Source of the DNA: Inquilinus sp. KBS0705
GTDB lineage: Bacteria; Bacteroidota; Bacteroidia; Sphingobacteriales; Sphingobacteriaceae
Length of the DNA: 64,000 nt
Assembly: GCA_005938025.2 (NCBI GenBank)
Contig: VCCI02000002.1
Coordinates: 186,001-250,000 of the forward strand
Direction of reading: 5' to 3'
The notes beneath the pieces were generated by a model. It had not been told where the DNA came from. It saw nothing but the letters and a program-made list of their open reading frames with translations, and searched no databases. Positions 1 to 8,977 of this stretch are shown here, piece by piece. Numbering within the stretch: the first letter of the stretch is position 1; each line of letters starts with the position of its first letter. A program made the position numbers and the translations under genes.

Positions 1-134
1 GCCTTTTCGGCATTTACCGCTAAATCGTCGCCCAGTATGCCGGCGGTTTTGCGCGTAGCTACTTTAGCGGCCACTGCCACATCGTCCATCAATGCGCCTA
101 TATCATCCAAAATAGCAAAAAAGCCTGCTGCCAT
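1..134 (-). CDS. DUF808 family inner-membrane protein (YedI-like), 5' end only
   Basis: Only the first 44 or so codons lie in the window, and the gene runs off the left edge. The reverse strand from the ATG at 134 reads MAAGFFAILDDIGALMDDVA, followed by a lysine/arginine-containing stretch and ILGDDLAVNAEKA. This is the characteristic amino end of the DUF808/YedI family, which are multi-pass membrane proteins of about 300 residues with no firmly established function. The family assignment rests on this conserved N-terminal segment alone, because the membrane segments would lie outside the window. About 100 bases without a gene separate it from the VOC gene. Confidence 0.8.
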   Translation of the reverse strand, partial: MAAGFFAILDDIGALMDDVAVAAKVATRKTAGILGDDLAVNAEK

Positions 135-239
135 ATCCCGTTGTTTACCTGCAAATATACTAAACCCAATATGCATGTATTAGTTTACGGCAAGCGCAGT
201 TATCTGCCAAGCAAAACGCAAAAGCCACGTGTGGCTTAT

Positions 240-626
240 CTATTCTTCGTCATCCTTTGGTTCCCAAAGCTCTATGATATTGCCTTCAGGATCCAGTATG
301 TGCACAAACTTGCCGTAATCGTACTCGGCTATTTCATCAACAATAGTTACGTTGTCGTTTTTTAGTTCTTCAAGCAGTGCAACCAGGTTATCAACCCGGT
401 AATTTATCATAAAAGGCTTTTCCGAAGGTTTAAAATAGGGCGTATCCTGTGGGAACGCGCACCATGATGTAGAGCCTTTTTTTGAGGGGTCATCGGCTTG
501 CCGCCAATCAAAGGTGGTGCCGTATGCGCTGGTTTCTAAGCCAAGGTTTTGGGCGTACCAGTCGTTCATGCTTTTGGGGTCGTTGCATTTAAAAAATACG
601 CCACCCAGGCCTGTTACTTTTTTCAT
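240..626 (-). CDS. VOC (glyoxalase/bleomycin-resistance fold) family protein
   Basis: A 128-residue protein with the single-module VOC layout. An N-terminal beta strand is followed by DPKSMNDWYAQNLGL, which matches the 'd...a..WY...LGl' signature. The C-terminal half ends in HILDPEGNIIELWEP, the usual DPEGN-x-(I/L)-E-L metal-site strand in which the Glu is a metal ligand. Members are metal-dependent lyases, dioxygenases or resistance proteins and usually dimerise, so the substrate cannot be read from sequence. The gene appears monocistronic. Its ATG at 626 is the natural start because the predicted first strand begins immediately after it. Confidence 0.85.
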   Translation of the reverse strand: MKKVTGLGGVFFKCNDPKSMNDWYAQNLGLETSAYGTTFDWRQADDPSKKGSTSWCAFPQDTPYFKPSEKPFMINYRVDNLVALLEELKNDNVTIVDEIAEYDYGKFVHILDPEGNIIELWEPKDDEE

Positions 627-780
627 GTGTTTTATTTATAGTTTAATGCTGTTTGTTATTGGTTAAATCGCCCTCAAATGTCAATTAACAACTTGTTATT
701 TCCGTCATACTTTAGCGTGATTTTTTATAAAAAGGTGCGGCTACTTAAGGCTATTTGATCACCTAAATTATCTAAAGCGC

Positions 781-1779
781 TTATCGCGATAATTGCTGCA
801 TAAACCTTTCGCCTATTTGATACGAAAATTTACCGCAATCAAACACCAAAGTATGATCGTCTTCCCGTTTACCTTTCTTTGTACCCGATGTTATTAAGTT
901 AAATTCTTTTGCTGCGTTTATTAATAGGTGAGGTTGGGCAATAGGTAAATTATGTGCCGGTAATACACGCGTTGCTTTAGCGGCTAATTGAGCCATCGTG
1001 TTTATGCTTTTTTGATAGGCATTTAAATCGGTGCCCGCTGAGGATAACAGTATTGGCCCCTCATAAAAGCTATCGCCGCACCATATATAGCCGGCCTGGT
1101 TGTCGTACAGACAAATAGCGTCGGGTGTATGCCCGGGGGTGGCTATTACCTTTATTTTTCTTCCTCCCAGATCCACCATGTAGTCGTTTTTGATGAACCG
1201 TGTTACTTTAAAAGGTTTTATATAATAATGAGCAGTGTCTTCATGGGGTAAACGGGCAATACAAAACGAGGCCGGGGACACTTCCCATTTTACATCGTTA
1301 TGATGGTAGCCGTTAGCTGCATTTATGTGGGTATAGGCGGTATTCATAGCCAAAATATTACCGAACTCGTGGTTGCCACCAATATGATCCGGATGGGTAT
1401 GTGAGTTAAGTACAATGATCGGTAACTTAGTAAGCTTTTTGACTATTAACGAAATGGAGTCCAGCCCCATGCCGGTGTCAAATAATAGTGCCCTATCCTT
1501 ACCCAGTATAAGGTACGATATTGTTTCTTCCCAATTATACGGCTCTACAATTGCGTATGTATTTTGCCCTACATCATAAACTTTAAACCATGGCCTTGAG
1601 GTTTTAATTTCCTTCAGTTTTTCAAGCCCCGGCCGGGGTGGTTTTGCGCACCAATCCTCAACCACAGCAGTTGTATGGCTCTTGTTATTAAATTTAAATG
1701 CGCATAATACAATCACCAAACAGGAAACGGTGATTAAAAAAAGATAGTGGTTTTTAGTTTTGATACCTGCAAACATCAA
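781..1779 (-). CDS. Secreted or membrane-anchored MBL-fold metallo-hydrolase
   Basis: A 332-residue protein. An N-terminal hydrophobic segment at about residues 11-28 suggests an uncleaved anchor or signal peptide, so the enzyme probably faces the periplasm. The metallo-beta-lactamase signature HTHPDH is at residues 127-132, preceded by LLFDTGMG, which is the usual strand before the metal site. Downstream are a GHTPDAI histidine, a GDSFYEG aspartate and a PAHN histidine, completing a plausible two-metal site. Members include lactonases, glyoxalase II-like enzymes and beta-lactamases. The 'VDLGGRKIKVIATPGHT' arrangement resembles general MBL hydrolases more than class B1 lactamases. The substrate is unknown, and the neighbours give no pathway. 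Confidence 0.85.
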   Translation of the reverse strand: MMFAGIKTKNHYLFLITVSCLVIVLCAFKFNNKSHTTAVVEDWCAKPPRPGLEKLKEIKTSRPWFKVYDVGQNTYAIVEPYNWEETISYLILGKDRALLFDTGMGLDSISLIVKKLTKLPIIVLNSHTHPDHIGGNHEFGNILAMNTAYTHINAANGYHHNDVKWEVSPASFCIARLPHEDTAHYYIKPFKVTRFIKNDYMVDLGGRKIKVIATPGHTPDAICLYDNQAGYIWCGDSFYEGPILLSSAGTDLNAYQKSINTMAQLAAKATRVLPAHNLPIAQPHLLINAAKEFNLITSGTKKGKREDDHTLVFDCGKFSYQIGERFMQQLSR

Positions 1780-1881
1780 GCTAATATACGCACCAGGTAT
1801 TGAAAATTTATAGTGGTGAATTGATGATTGTTTGTAAATTGATGATTGAGGTTAAGATAGTTGAAGTGACAATTTACAATT

Positions 1882-2589
1882 TTAGTTAGGGTAATCATCT
1901 ATCAATGTAGCATCTATTTCAAATATTTTAGGATCAACAGCTTCTTCTTTTACTGATATAACATCATACGTTTTACTTGATAAAACATTTTTGTGTGAAC
2001 TATCAAAATGAACTGCTTTCAACTTTAGATAGAACGCCCCTGATTCATTTACAACTTTATCAAAAAAGCCCAAATGCCAATTCTTGAAATGATCTTTATT
2101 AACACTTAAATAGCCTCTCGAGAAAATAAAATTAAAATCTGTATAGGTCGTCGCATCATTTTCAGAATAGCTGGTATTTAAATCAATGCTTTCGCATTTT
2201 CTTGAAAGGATTCGATTACTTACTTTTTTCACTTTAAAATAATCTAATTTTTCAATTGGAAAGTTCAAATTCAATTGATATAAAGTATCTGAATTATTAA
2301 AAAGCAATAATCGTAGCGGTTTGCTTTCAAAATAGTAATCTTTAACCACATGGATTTGTTGTGATTTATCAGAATGTACGCCAACGTAATTTCCTTTAGA
2401 GTAAAAAACTTGGACCGTGTCGTCTACATTAAAGCTGCTATCGCTGTTTTTAAAAATTTCATGATAAGTGATTATTCCTTCAAACTCTTTTATACCTCTT
2501 TCCTTTTTAGATTTGTTTTCGAATTTACATCCAAGTTGAGAAATACAATAAACCGCTGAGAGCAACAGGATTATTAAGATTGTACGCAT
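1882..2589 (-). CDS. Hypothetical SpII lipoprotein
   Basis: Starting at the ATG at 2589, the protein is 235 residues and opens with MRTILIILLLSAVYCISQLG then Cys, a good lipoprotein signal with a lipobox-like end. A longer reading from an ATG at 2616 adds nine residues in front of the charged n-region and would begin at the edge of the tRNA terminator, so 2589 is preferred. The mature part (FEGIITYHEIF, then alternating short beta strands) resembles the general style of Bacteroidota DUF4412/GLPGLI-like secreted proteins, but I cannot assign a family with confidence. The coding region is more AT-rich than its neighbours. Confidence 0.7.
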   Translation of the reverse strand: MRTILIILLLSAVYCISQLGCKFENKSKKERGIKEFEGIITYHEIFKNSDSSFNVDDTVQVFYSKGNYVGVHSDKSQQIHVVKDYYFESKPLRLLLFNNSDTLYQLNLNFPIEKLDYFKVKKVSNRILSRKCESIDLNTSYSENDATTYTDFNFIFSRGYLSVNKDHFKNWHLGFFDKVVNESGAFYLKLKAVHFDSSHKNVLSSKTYDVISVKEEAVDPKIFEIDATLIDDYPN

Positions 2590-2616
2590 AGTACTAAAAT
2601 AAGAAAGAATACCCAC

Positions 2617-2652
2617 AAAAAAGCCCTCAGATTTTCATCTAAAGGGCTTTTT
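2617..2652 (-). terminator. Rho-independent terminator downstream of tRNA-Arg
   Basis: An inverted repeat (AGCCCT with AGGGCT plus A/T flanks) around a 14-nt loop reads on the reverse strand as a stem ending in GGGC followed by six T residues. It lies 25 nt past the 3' end of the tRNA in the direction of transcription. Confidence 0.75.
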
Positions 2653-2677
2653 ACTTTTTAATTTTAACTTTAAAATG

Positions 2678-2749
2678 TGGTCCCGACGAGAATCGAACTC
2701 ATATCTAGAGTTTAGGAAACTCCTATTCTATCCGTTGAACTACGGGACC
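2678..2749 (-). tRNA. tRNA-Arg (anticodon CCU)
   Basis: The reverse strand folds into a complete cloverleaf. The seven-base acceptor GGTCCCG pairs with CGGGACC, followed by discriminator A. The anticodon arm is GGAGT-TTCCTAA-ACTCT, giving anticodon CCU, which reads AGG arginine codons. The T arm carries the GTTCGATTC core. No 3' CCA is encoded, so it must be added after transcription. A terminator follows at 2617-2652. Confidence 0.95.
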
Positions 2750-2750
2750 A

Positions 2751-2872
2751 TGCAGATGTGCAGATAATTAATGTGCAAATGTGCAAATTATAGCTCAATT
2801 TTTAAGGCTTAATTTAAAATCGATAAAATCCATCTGCACATTTGCACATCCGCATAGTTGCACATCTAAGAT
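2751..2872. repeat. Short-word repeat tract (TGTGCA/TTTGCACAT)
   Basis: Between the tRNA and metG lies a stretch built from repeated short words: GCAGATGTGCAGAT, ATGTGCAAATGTGCAAAT and, inverted, TTTGCACATC and TTGCACATCT. Similar words recur at 33671-33712 after trmD. I see no ORF. It looks like a low-complexity dispersed intergenic repeat of unknown role. Confidence 0.6.
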
Positions 2873-4939
2873 CTATCTGGTTACCGCGCCGTTTGGCATT
2901 TGGTCGGCAGGGGCTACAAAGCTAAGCTTGCCTTCGGCGTTCTCGGCCATTAATATCATCCCCTGGCTCATGATGCCCTTTATTTCTCTTGGCTCCAGGT
3001 TTACCAAAATGCTTACCTGTTTGCCTATAATGTTTTCGGGCTCAAACTGCTCTGCAATGCCCGATACTACGGTGCGTTGATCTATGCCTGTATCTATGGT
3101 CAGCTTTAGCAGTTTCTTGGTCTTAGCCACCTTTTCGGCGGTTAAAATGGTGCCGGTGCGTATATCCATCGCGGCAAAAGTATCAAAGCTGATGTTTTCT
3201 TTAGCTGGGGCCACAACAGGTTGCACCACCACTGCCGACGCTTGCTTTTTATCGGCCAGTTTTTGTACCTGTATGGCAATGGCTTCATCCTCTACCTTTT
3301 CGAACAGTAAAGCTGCGGCGTTTAACTGGTGGCCATTGTTAAAAATCATTTCCTGGTCAAAGGCTACGGCATCAACATTTAGCATGCCAAAAATTTTGGC
3401 GGCTGTACCGGGTAAAAACGGCTGCAGGCAGGTAGCCAGGTGGCCTATTAATACCAGGTTGTTATGCAAGGCGGTTTTAGCCGCGGCAGGGTCTGTTTTT
3501 ATGGTTTTCCAGGGTTCCTGCTCGGTTAGGTAACGGTTACCCATGCGGGCAATATCCATTACGTTTTGCAATGCTGCCCTAAAGCGGTAGCTCTCCAGGT
3601 TTTTGCCCAAATCGTCGTAATAGCCGCCCAGTTCGCTGTTAAGGGCTTCGCTGCTTAGCTTAACCAGGCTATTATCGCTTTCTACCTTGCCATCGTAATA
3701 CTTATGCATCAGTATCATTACCCGGTTAACGTAGTTACCCAGTATGGCTACTAATTCGTTATTTACGCGCGCCTGGTAATCTTTCCAGGTAAACTCGCTG
3801 TCGCTGGTTTCGGGTAGTATCGAGGTGAGCACATAGCGCAACTCATCCTGCTTACCGGGGAACTCTTCTAAATATTCGTGCAGCCAAACCGCGTGGTTGC
3901 GCGATGTAGATAGCTTATCACCCTCAAGGTTTAAAAACTCGTTGGCAGGTACGTTTTGCGGTAAAATGTAATCGCCATGGGCCTTTAATATAGCAGGGAA
4001 GATGATGCAATGGAACACAATGTTATCCTTGCCTATAAAGTGCATCAGGCAGGCGTTATCGGCCTCGTTGGGCTGTTGTTTCCAGTACTGCTGCCAATCT
4101 TTACCATTATCAATTGCCCACTGCTTGGTGGCCGATATATAGCCTATAGGGGCATCCATCCAAACGTATAGCTTTTTGCCTTTTGCCTCGGCCAAGGGTA
4201 CATCAATACCCCAATCCAAATCGCGCGTCATCGATCGGGGCTGCAAGCCCGATTTTAACCACGACCGGCATTGGCCAAACACGTTTACCTTCCACTCGCC
4301 TTCCTTTTCGTCTATCCATTTTTCAAGCCATGGCTGGTATTTATCTAATGGCAAATACCAATGCTTGGTTGGTTTTAATATGGGCCTTTTATTGCTCAGG
4401 GTGGATATCGGGTCTATCAGGTCGGTAGGGTTTAACGATGTGCCGCAATTTTCGCACTGGTCGCCGTAGGCTTTATCGTAGCTGCATACCGGGCAGGTAC
4501 CAGTTATGTACCTGTCGGCCAAAAACTGGTCAAATTCTTCGTCGTAATACTGCTCAGAGAATTTTTCGATAAACTCTCCCTTTTCGTACAAGTTCAGGAA
4601 AAATTCCTGCGACAGATCGTGATGAATAGCCGATGAAGTACGGTGATAAATATCAAATGATATCCCAAATTCGGCAAAGCTATCTTTTATCTGGTTGTGG
4701 TATTTATCAATTATTGCCTGTGGTGTTGTGCCTTCTTTTTTAGCCTTAATGGTGATGGCCGCGCCATGTTCGTCGGAACCGCAAATGTAAACTACATCCT
4801 TTTTCATCAGCCTTAGGTAGCGTACAAAAATATCTGCAGGCAAGTATGCCCCCGCTAAATGGCCAATGTGCAGCGGCCCGTTTGCATAAGGCAGCGCCGA
4901 TGTAATGGTGTATCTTTTATATTTGTTAAGTTGCGACAT
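2873..4939 (-). CDS. metG: Methionyl-tRNA synthetase with C-terminal tRNA-binding domain
   Basis: A 688-residue class I aminoacyl-tRNA synthetase that charges tRNA-Met with methionine in the cytosol. The N-terminal catalytic signature is PYANGPLHIGHLAG (HIGH motif near residue 21). The zinc-knuckle insertion shows CPVC...CENC, the four-cysteine form. The second signature is GDKLSTSRN (KMSKS equivalent KLSTS). An anticodon-binding helical domain follows. The last 110 or so residues (SFDTFAAMDIRTGTI onwards) form the EMAP/Trbp111-like tRNA-binding OB domain used for dimerisation in long-type MetRS. Full length, no disruption. The start ATG at 4939 leads directly into the catalytic fold. It is transcribed away from the LD-carboxypeptidase gene. 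Confidence 0.98.
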   Translation of the reverse strand: MSQLNKYKRYTITSALPYANGPLHIGHLAGAYLPADIFVRYLRLMKKDVVYICGSDEHGAAITIKAKKEGTTPQAIIDKYHNQIKDSFAEFGISFDIYHRTSSAIHHDLSQEFFLNLYEKGEFIEKFSEQYYDEEFDQFLADRYITGTCPVCSYDKAYGDQCENCGTSLNPTDLIDPISTLSNKRPILKPTKHWYLPLDKYQPWLEKWIDEKEGEWKVNVFGQCRSWLKSGLQPRSMTRDLDWGIDVPLAEAKGKKLYVWMDAPIGYISATKQWAIDNGKDWQQYWKQQPNEADNACLMHFIGKDNIVFHCIIFPAILKAHGDYILPQNVPANEFLNLEGDKLSTSRNHAVWLHEYLEEFPGKQDELRYVLTSILPETSDSEFTWKDYQARVNNELVAILGNYVNRVMILMHKYYDGKVESDNSLVKLSSEALNSELGGYYDDLGKNLESYRFRAALQNVMDIARMGNRYLTEQEPWKTIKTDPAAAKTALHNNLVLIGHLATCLQPFLPGTAAKIFGMLNVDAVAFDQEMIFNNGHQLNAAALLFEKVEDEAIAIQVQKLADKKQASAVVVQPVVAPAKENISFDTFAAMDIRTGTILTAEKVAKTKKLLKLTIDTGIDQRTVVSGIAEQFEPENIIGKQVSILVNLEPREIKGIMSQGMILMAENAEGKLSFVAPADQMPNGAVTR

Positions 4940-5064
4940 TAAAACAGGTATGTTTATTAATTTGCAAAGATAATTTTTTTAAATCAGAAAGTGGGCGGAC
5001 AACGCAAAGTACGTATGGCTTAGTGTGGGCCTGCTTTGATACATTTACATAAACATTCAGCTTA

Positions 5065-5982
5065 ATGCCTACTAACCAATTTTGGGGCGCGCAACCACCT
5101 TCCCTTAAAAAAGGCGACAAAGTTGCCATAACCTGCCCCGCCAAAAAGCTGTCCATACCCATGACAGATGCTGTAAAATTGTTAAGCAGCTGGGGCCTGG
5201 AGGTTGTTTTGGGCGATACTGTAAACGCATCATACCATCAATTTGCGGGCGATGATGCCTTTAGGGCTAAAGATATGCAGCGCTTTATTGATGACGATAG
5301 CATTAAGGCCATTATAGCCGCTCGCGGCGGTTACGGTACTATCAGGATGATAGATATGGTTGATTTTAGCCGCCTGGCTACGCAACCAAAATGGATGGTT
5401 GGCTTTAGCGATATTACCCTGCTGCATTCGCATATCATCAGCAATTACGGCTTGCCTTGTATACACGGGCAAATGCCGTTAAACATCCCGGATGCATCGG
5501 CCTATTCGCTCGAAACCTTGCGTAAGGCATTGTTTGGCGAGGAATTAAGTTATCAGTTGGCACCTAATCCATTAAACCGCGTTGGCGAAGGTAGTGGCCT
5601 ATTAATTGGCGGCAACCTATCGTTACTGATAGCCGCATCCGGCTCGGTAAGTGATATGGATTATACTGGCAAAGTGCTTTTTATTGAGGATGTGGGCGAG
5701 TACCTGTACTCGATAGACCGCATGTTGCGCAACCTAAAACGTGCAGGTAAGCTTAAGCATTTGGCCGGCCTTATTGTAGGCGGCTTTACCGATATGAAGG
5801 ATAACGATATCCCTTTTGGTCAAACCATCCCGCAAATTGTGATGGATGTAGTGCAAGAATACGATTACCCTGTTTGCTTTGATTTCCCGGCGGGCCACGT
5901 GCCTAATAATTGCAGCCTGGTGCTGGGCAAAAAAGTAAATCTTTCCGTTAACAACAACCTGGTTGATATTAATTACCTATAA
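5065..5982 (+). CDS. LD-carboxypeptidase (peptidase family S66)
   Basis: A 305-residue enzyme of the MccF/LdcA family, which removes the terminal D-Ala from tetrapeptide stems during murein recycling. The predicted Ser-Glu-His triad is visible: Ser115 in GFSDIT, an acidic residue in FIEDVGE (residues 207-212) and His278 in FPAGHVPNN. The GGYGTIR segment before the serine is also family-typical. No signal peptide is visible, which fits cytoplasmic action. The following DoxX gene starts 22 nt downstream, so the two may be co-transcribed. Confidence 0.92.
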   Translation: MPTNQFWGAQPPSLKKGDKVAITCPAKKLSIPMTDAVKLLSSWGLEVVLGDTVNASYHQFAGDDAFRAKDMQRFIDDDSIKAIIAARGGYGTIRMIDMVDFSRLATQPKWMVGFSDITLLHSHIISNYGLPCIHGQMPLNIPDASAYSLETLRKALFGEELSYQLAPNPLNRVGEGSGLLIGGNLSLLIAASGSVSDMDYTGKVLFIEDVGEYLYSIDRMLRNLKRAGKLKHLAGLIVGGFTDMKDNDIPFGQTIPQIVMDVVQEYDYPVCFDFPAGHVPNNCSLVLGKKVNLSVNNNLVDINYL

Positions 5983-6004
5983 ACACATCTTAAACATTTA
6001 CATT

Positions 6005-6412
6005 ATGGCATTATTTGGCAGTTTAAACAATTACCGCAATACCGGTTTATTAATTATCAGGGTGGGCCTGGGCGCAATGATGGTGTACCACGGCTATCCC
6101 AAATTATTAGGAGGCCCCGAGGGCTGGGCCGGTTTGGGCACTTCAACAAAATATGTGGGCATTACCTTTTTACCTGTAGTATGGGGCTTTTTGGCTGCAG
6201 TAGTAGAAACCTTAGGCGGCTTTTTGTTTTTAATAGGCCTTGCCTTTAGGCCGGTTTGTTTGCTGCTGCTTATTAACCTTATAGTAGCCGCAGCTACCCA
6301 TTTTGGCAAAGGCGATGGCCTGCAAGGCGCGGCACATGCTGTTGAATTAGCCTTTGTATTTGCAGGCTTACTTTTTGTAGGGCCGGGTAAGTATAGCGTT
6401 GATAAAAAATAG
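6005..6412 (+). CDS. DoxX family membrane protein
   Basis: A 135-residue protein with four hydrophobic segments in the DoxX arrangement. It opens with LIIRVGLGAMMVYHGYPKL, the signature first helix with its H-G-x-x-K motif, followed by GFLAAVVETLGGFLFLIGL and two more helices. DoxX proteins are inner-membrane proteins linked to quinone or thiol-redox chemistry in some bacteria, but the precise role is not established. The ATG at 6005 is preferred over an upstream in-frame ATG at 5963, because the latter adds residues that overlap the previous gene and are not part of the family. Confidence 0.88.
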   Translation: MALFGSLNNYRNTGLLIIRVGLGAMMVYHGYPKLLGGPEGWAGLGTSTKYVGITFLPVVWGFLAAVVETLGGFLFLIGLAFRPVCLLLLINLIVAAATHFGKGDGLQGAAHAVELAFVFAGLLFVGPGKYSVDKK

Positions 6413-6520
6413 GCTATTTAATTAATGGCTCTTCCGTATACCTTTTTTACGCAATATAGTAACCCTGTATAAAAGATGCACCTGCTGCGGTAAGTTTTAG
6501 CCCAAAGATTACTGTCAAAT

Positions 6521-6557
6521 AAAAAGCCCGCTTCGGTAAATACCGAAGCGGGCTTTT
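6521..6557. terminator. Bidirectional terminator between doxX and the SusE-position lipoprotein
   Basis: A near-perfect palindrome (AAAAAGCCCGCTTCGGTA, then its complement) with a 14-bp GC-rich stem and A/T tails on both sides. It lies between convergent genes and can terminate both. Confidence 0.9.
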
Positions 6558-6576
6558 TAATGTTATATACTCAGTA

Positions 6577-7452
6577 TTATCTTGAAGTGAATTCAAGATC
6601 TTCTTGTACCACACGGTAGCCACCACCACCAATGTATTGGTAGTTAACGTGGAACGTTTTAGTAGCAGGATCGTAAGTATTAGTTAACCCAGGTACCGGC
6701 TCGATAGGTTGAGCAGGACTAACTGAGCCACCAACCGTTACTTTGTTAGTAGCAGGGTCAACAGTAAGTTCTAAATCATAACCACCAAGGTCACCTACAG
6801 TAGTTGAAACTGTGTTTGGACCATTGGTACCTAAATATTTAGCCTCATCTATCGGTCTTGGACCACCTGTAGGGTGTGTAAATACACCTGTTGCATGGTA
6901 GTTACCTTCTAAGTAGTTTTTGATACCAACTGTTACAAGAATAGTATCTTTTCCTACTTTTGAAGTCAGGCCGCTTGCATCGGATATTTCGTAAGCAATT
7001 GCATATTTTTTGGTCAAATCGAATTTCGATCCGTCCAGTTTTACAGCAAATTTTTGGATATCCTGTCCTGCACCAAAGTTAACTGTGATGTCGCCACCTA
7101 TAGAACCGCTAAGTGCTGCGTTGTTTAAAGACGCAATAGTTGTTGGTAAAAAGGTGTAATCAAGGTATGCCGAATCAACTGCAACTAAAGCAAGAGGCTT
7201 TAGAGTGACGGTGATTGCCTTTTTTAGATCAGCACTACTTGCTGCGTCTCTCCTGATGTTAAACAAGGTAACTTCCTTTATATCAGAAAACTTATCAAAG
7301 TATAAGTTTCGTAAAGGGGCTTCGTAAAGTCGTACAAAGGATGTACCCTTACCTTCTGATTGCTCGCCCTGGAATGAATCTTTACGGCAAGAGCCGAAAA
7401 GAACAACTACCGAAGCCGCAACAGCCAGATATTTTATTAAAGTATTTTTCAT
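6577..7452 (-). CDS. Lipoprotein with DUF1735 (BT_3987-like) type domain, third gene of the SusC/D operon
   Basis: A 291-residue protein with signal MKNTLIKYLAVAASVVVLFG ending at Ser-Cys-Arg-Lys-Asp, a clear lipobox, so it is an outer-membrane lipoprotein. The segment ITVTLKPLALVAVDSAYL and the later 'KFDLTKKYAIAYEISDASG' are typical of DUF1735/BT_3987 domains, immunoglobulin-like folds found in surface glycan-binding partners of SusC/D pairs. It lies 28 nt downstream of the SusD-like gene on the same strand. By position it should be a surface ligand-binding accessory of that transporter. The ligand is unknown. Confidence 0.75.
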   Translation of the reverse strand: MKNTLIKYLAVAASVVVLFGSCRKDSFQGEQSEGKGTSFVRLYEAPLRNLYFDKFSDIKEVTLFNIRRDAASSADLKKAITVTLKPLALVAVDSAYLDYTFLPTTIASLNNAALSGSIGGDITVNFGAGQDIQKFAVKLDGSKFDLTKKYAIAYEISDASGLTSKVGKDTILVTVGIKNYLEGNYHATGVFTHPTGGPRPIDEAKYLGTNGPNTVSTTVGDLGGYDLELTVDPATNKVTVGGSVSPAQPIEPVPGLTNTYDPATKTFHVNYQYIGGGGYRVVQEDLEFTSR

Positions 7453-7480
7453 ATCTTTTATTTTAAAAGTCTGTTAAAAA

Positions 7481-8938
7481 TTATTGTACATCCCACCAAA
7501 CACGTGAGTCTTGGCTATCGCCACCCGTTAACCTTGCAACAGCAGCATTTACGTTATCGGTGTTACTACCGTACTCGGTTGATGCATAGGTAAACCTTCT
7601 AACAATTTGTTTAGATGTGTTTACAGCATCAGGAGCAGGGGTTAACTCAGGATAACCCGACTTGCGCCATACATTCCATCCCTGATGACCATCCGGATAG
7701 CTTGTTATCCACCTTTGGATTGCAATTGCCTTAGTATTAGCACTTGTTAAACCAGGCTGAGGAGCATCAGTAACCACTACACCCGCTTGGGTATAATAAC
7801 CTGCTGCTGGTGCACCAACACCCCATTGCTCATATGATTGATCAATACCACTTTTGTAAGTAGATCGAACCGATTCACCTGTCCAACCCAAGTTAGCAGC
7901 TTCTGCCCTGGCCAACCATGTTTCGGCAGATGTGATAACATAAACAATACCATCAGCAGCACGTAAATCGCCACGTAAAACACGTGCCCAATCATTGTTA
8001 GCATCGGTAAATGCAATTGCCTTACTACGTTCTAAACCGTAAGGGTTACCATTACTTGATGAACCTGTGCTACCTGCAGCTTCAGAATCGCCACCGTATG
8101 CATTGGTACGTGTATCGTTAAAACCTTTCATAATATCAGTCAAGGTTTGCGCTTCTGCATAATCTTTACGACCATCGTACAAGCTGTACCAGTTGCTTTT
8201 GTAGCTACCGCCAGGGAATTTAACCTGGAAGTTATCTGCGTTTGAAGTAATGCCACCTGCAGCTAAAGCCGCTTTAAATTGTGTTGCAGCATAATCGCTT
8301 GCGCCTGGGAACCTTTTTGACATTTGTACAGCAACCAACATTCTTAAAGAGTTTGCTGCCTTTTTCCACTTAGCAACATCACCACCATAAATAACATCAC
8401 CGGCTAATGATGACGAACCATCAAAAGCTGCTACAGCTGATGTCAAGTTGGTAAGGATACCTTTGTAGATATCTTGTTGCTTATCGTAAACAGGGGTTAT
8501 CGCATCTAAGCCTTTAAGGGCTTCGCTGTAAGGCACATCTCCCCAATCATCGGTAATTACCCAAAACAGGTACTGCTGTAATATAGATGCAGCTACTGAT
8601 GTATTTTTGCTTTGGTTTAAGTTAATGATATTCTGCAAATCGTACAATATACCGCTGTAAGTACCTGTAAAAGAGTTTTGCGGTGTTGAATATAACGACG
8701 TACCAGAATATTGGGTTTCTGTAAAATACTGTGCGTACTGGCCGCCAGAAATAGCCTCTGTAAAATTTGAGGCATAACCGGCTACACCCACTTCTGCATT
8801 AGTTAACAGAGCCGAAATGATAGGCGTTGTAGTGGCCGCAGGGTTTACGTTTGTATCCCCAAAGTCGCTAGGCTTTTTACAACCGGCAGCTCCCCAAATC
8901 AATGCGGTTGTAAGTGTATATAAATATATTTTTTTCAT
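7481..8938 (-). CDS. SusD/RagB-like nutrient-binding outer-membrane lipoprotein
   Basis: A 485-residue protein with a lipoprotein signal (MKKIYLYTLTTALIWGAAG-Cys-Lys-Lys). It then has NVNPAATTTPIISALLTNAE and the tetratricopeptide-like helical core of the SusD-like_2 group. Near the C-terminus, ITSYPDGHQGWNVWRKSGYPEL is the conserved SusD W-x-E/W-R-x-G region. SusD proteins form the lid on SusC channels and capture oligosaccharides or peptides for TonB-driven import. The gene is 39 nt downstream of the SusC-like gene. No glycoside hydrolase or peptidase gene lies beside it, so the substrate class cannot be inferred. Confidence 0.93.
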   Translation of the reverse strand: MKKIYLYTLTTALIWGAAGCKKPSDFGDTNVNPAATTTPIISALLTNAEVGVAGYASNFTEAISGGQYAQYFTETQYSGTSLYSTPQNSFTGTYSGILYDLQNIINLNQSKNTSVAASILQQYLFWVITDDWGDVPYSEALKGLDAITPVYDKQQDIYKGILTNLTSAVAAFDGSSSLAGDVIYGGDVAKWKKAANSLRMLVAVQMSKRFPGASDYAATQFKAALAAGGITSNADNFQVKFPGGSYKSNWYSLYDGRKDYAEAQTLTDIMKGFNDTRTNAYGGDSEAAGSTGSSSNGNPYGLERSKAIAFTDANNDWARVLRGDLRAADGIVYVITSAETWLARAEAANLGWTGESVRSTYKSGIDQSYEQWGVGAPAAGYYTQAGVVVTDAPQPGLTSANTKAIAIQRWITSYPDGHQGWNVWRKSGYPELTPAPDAVNTSKQIVRRFTYASTEYGSNTDNVNAAVARLTGGDSQDSRVWWDVQ

Positions 8939-8977
8939 CTTTTTATTGTTTAAATAATGTTTTTAGTTAAGCAATTA

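Noticed and set aside
141..365. 74-codon forward ORF opposite the VOC gene
   Set aside because: It is mostly antisense to the VOC coding region, which has strong family motifs.
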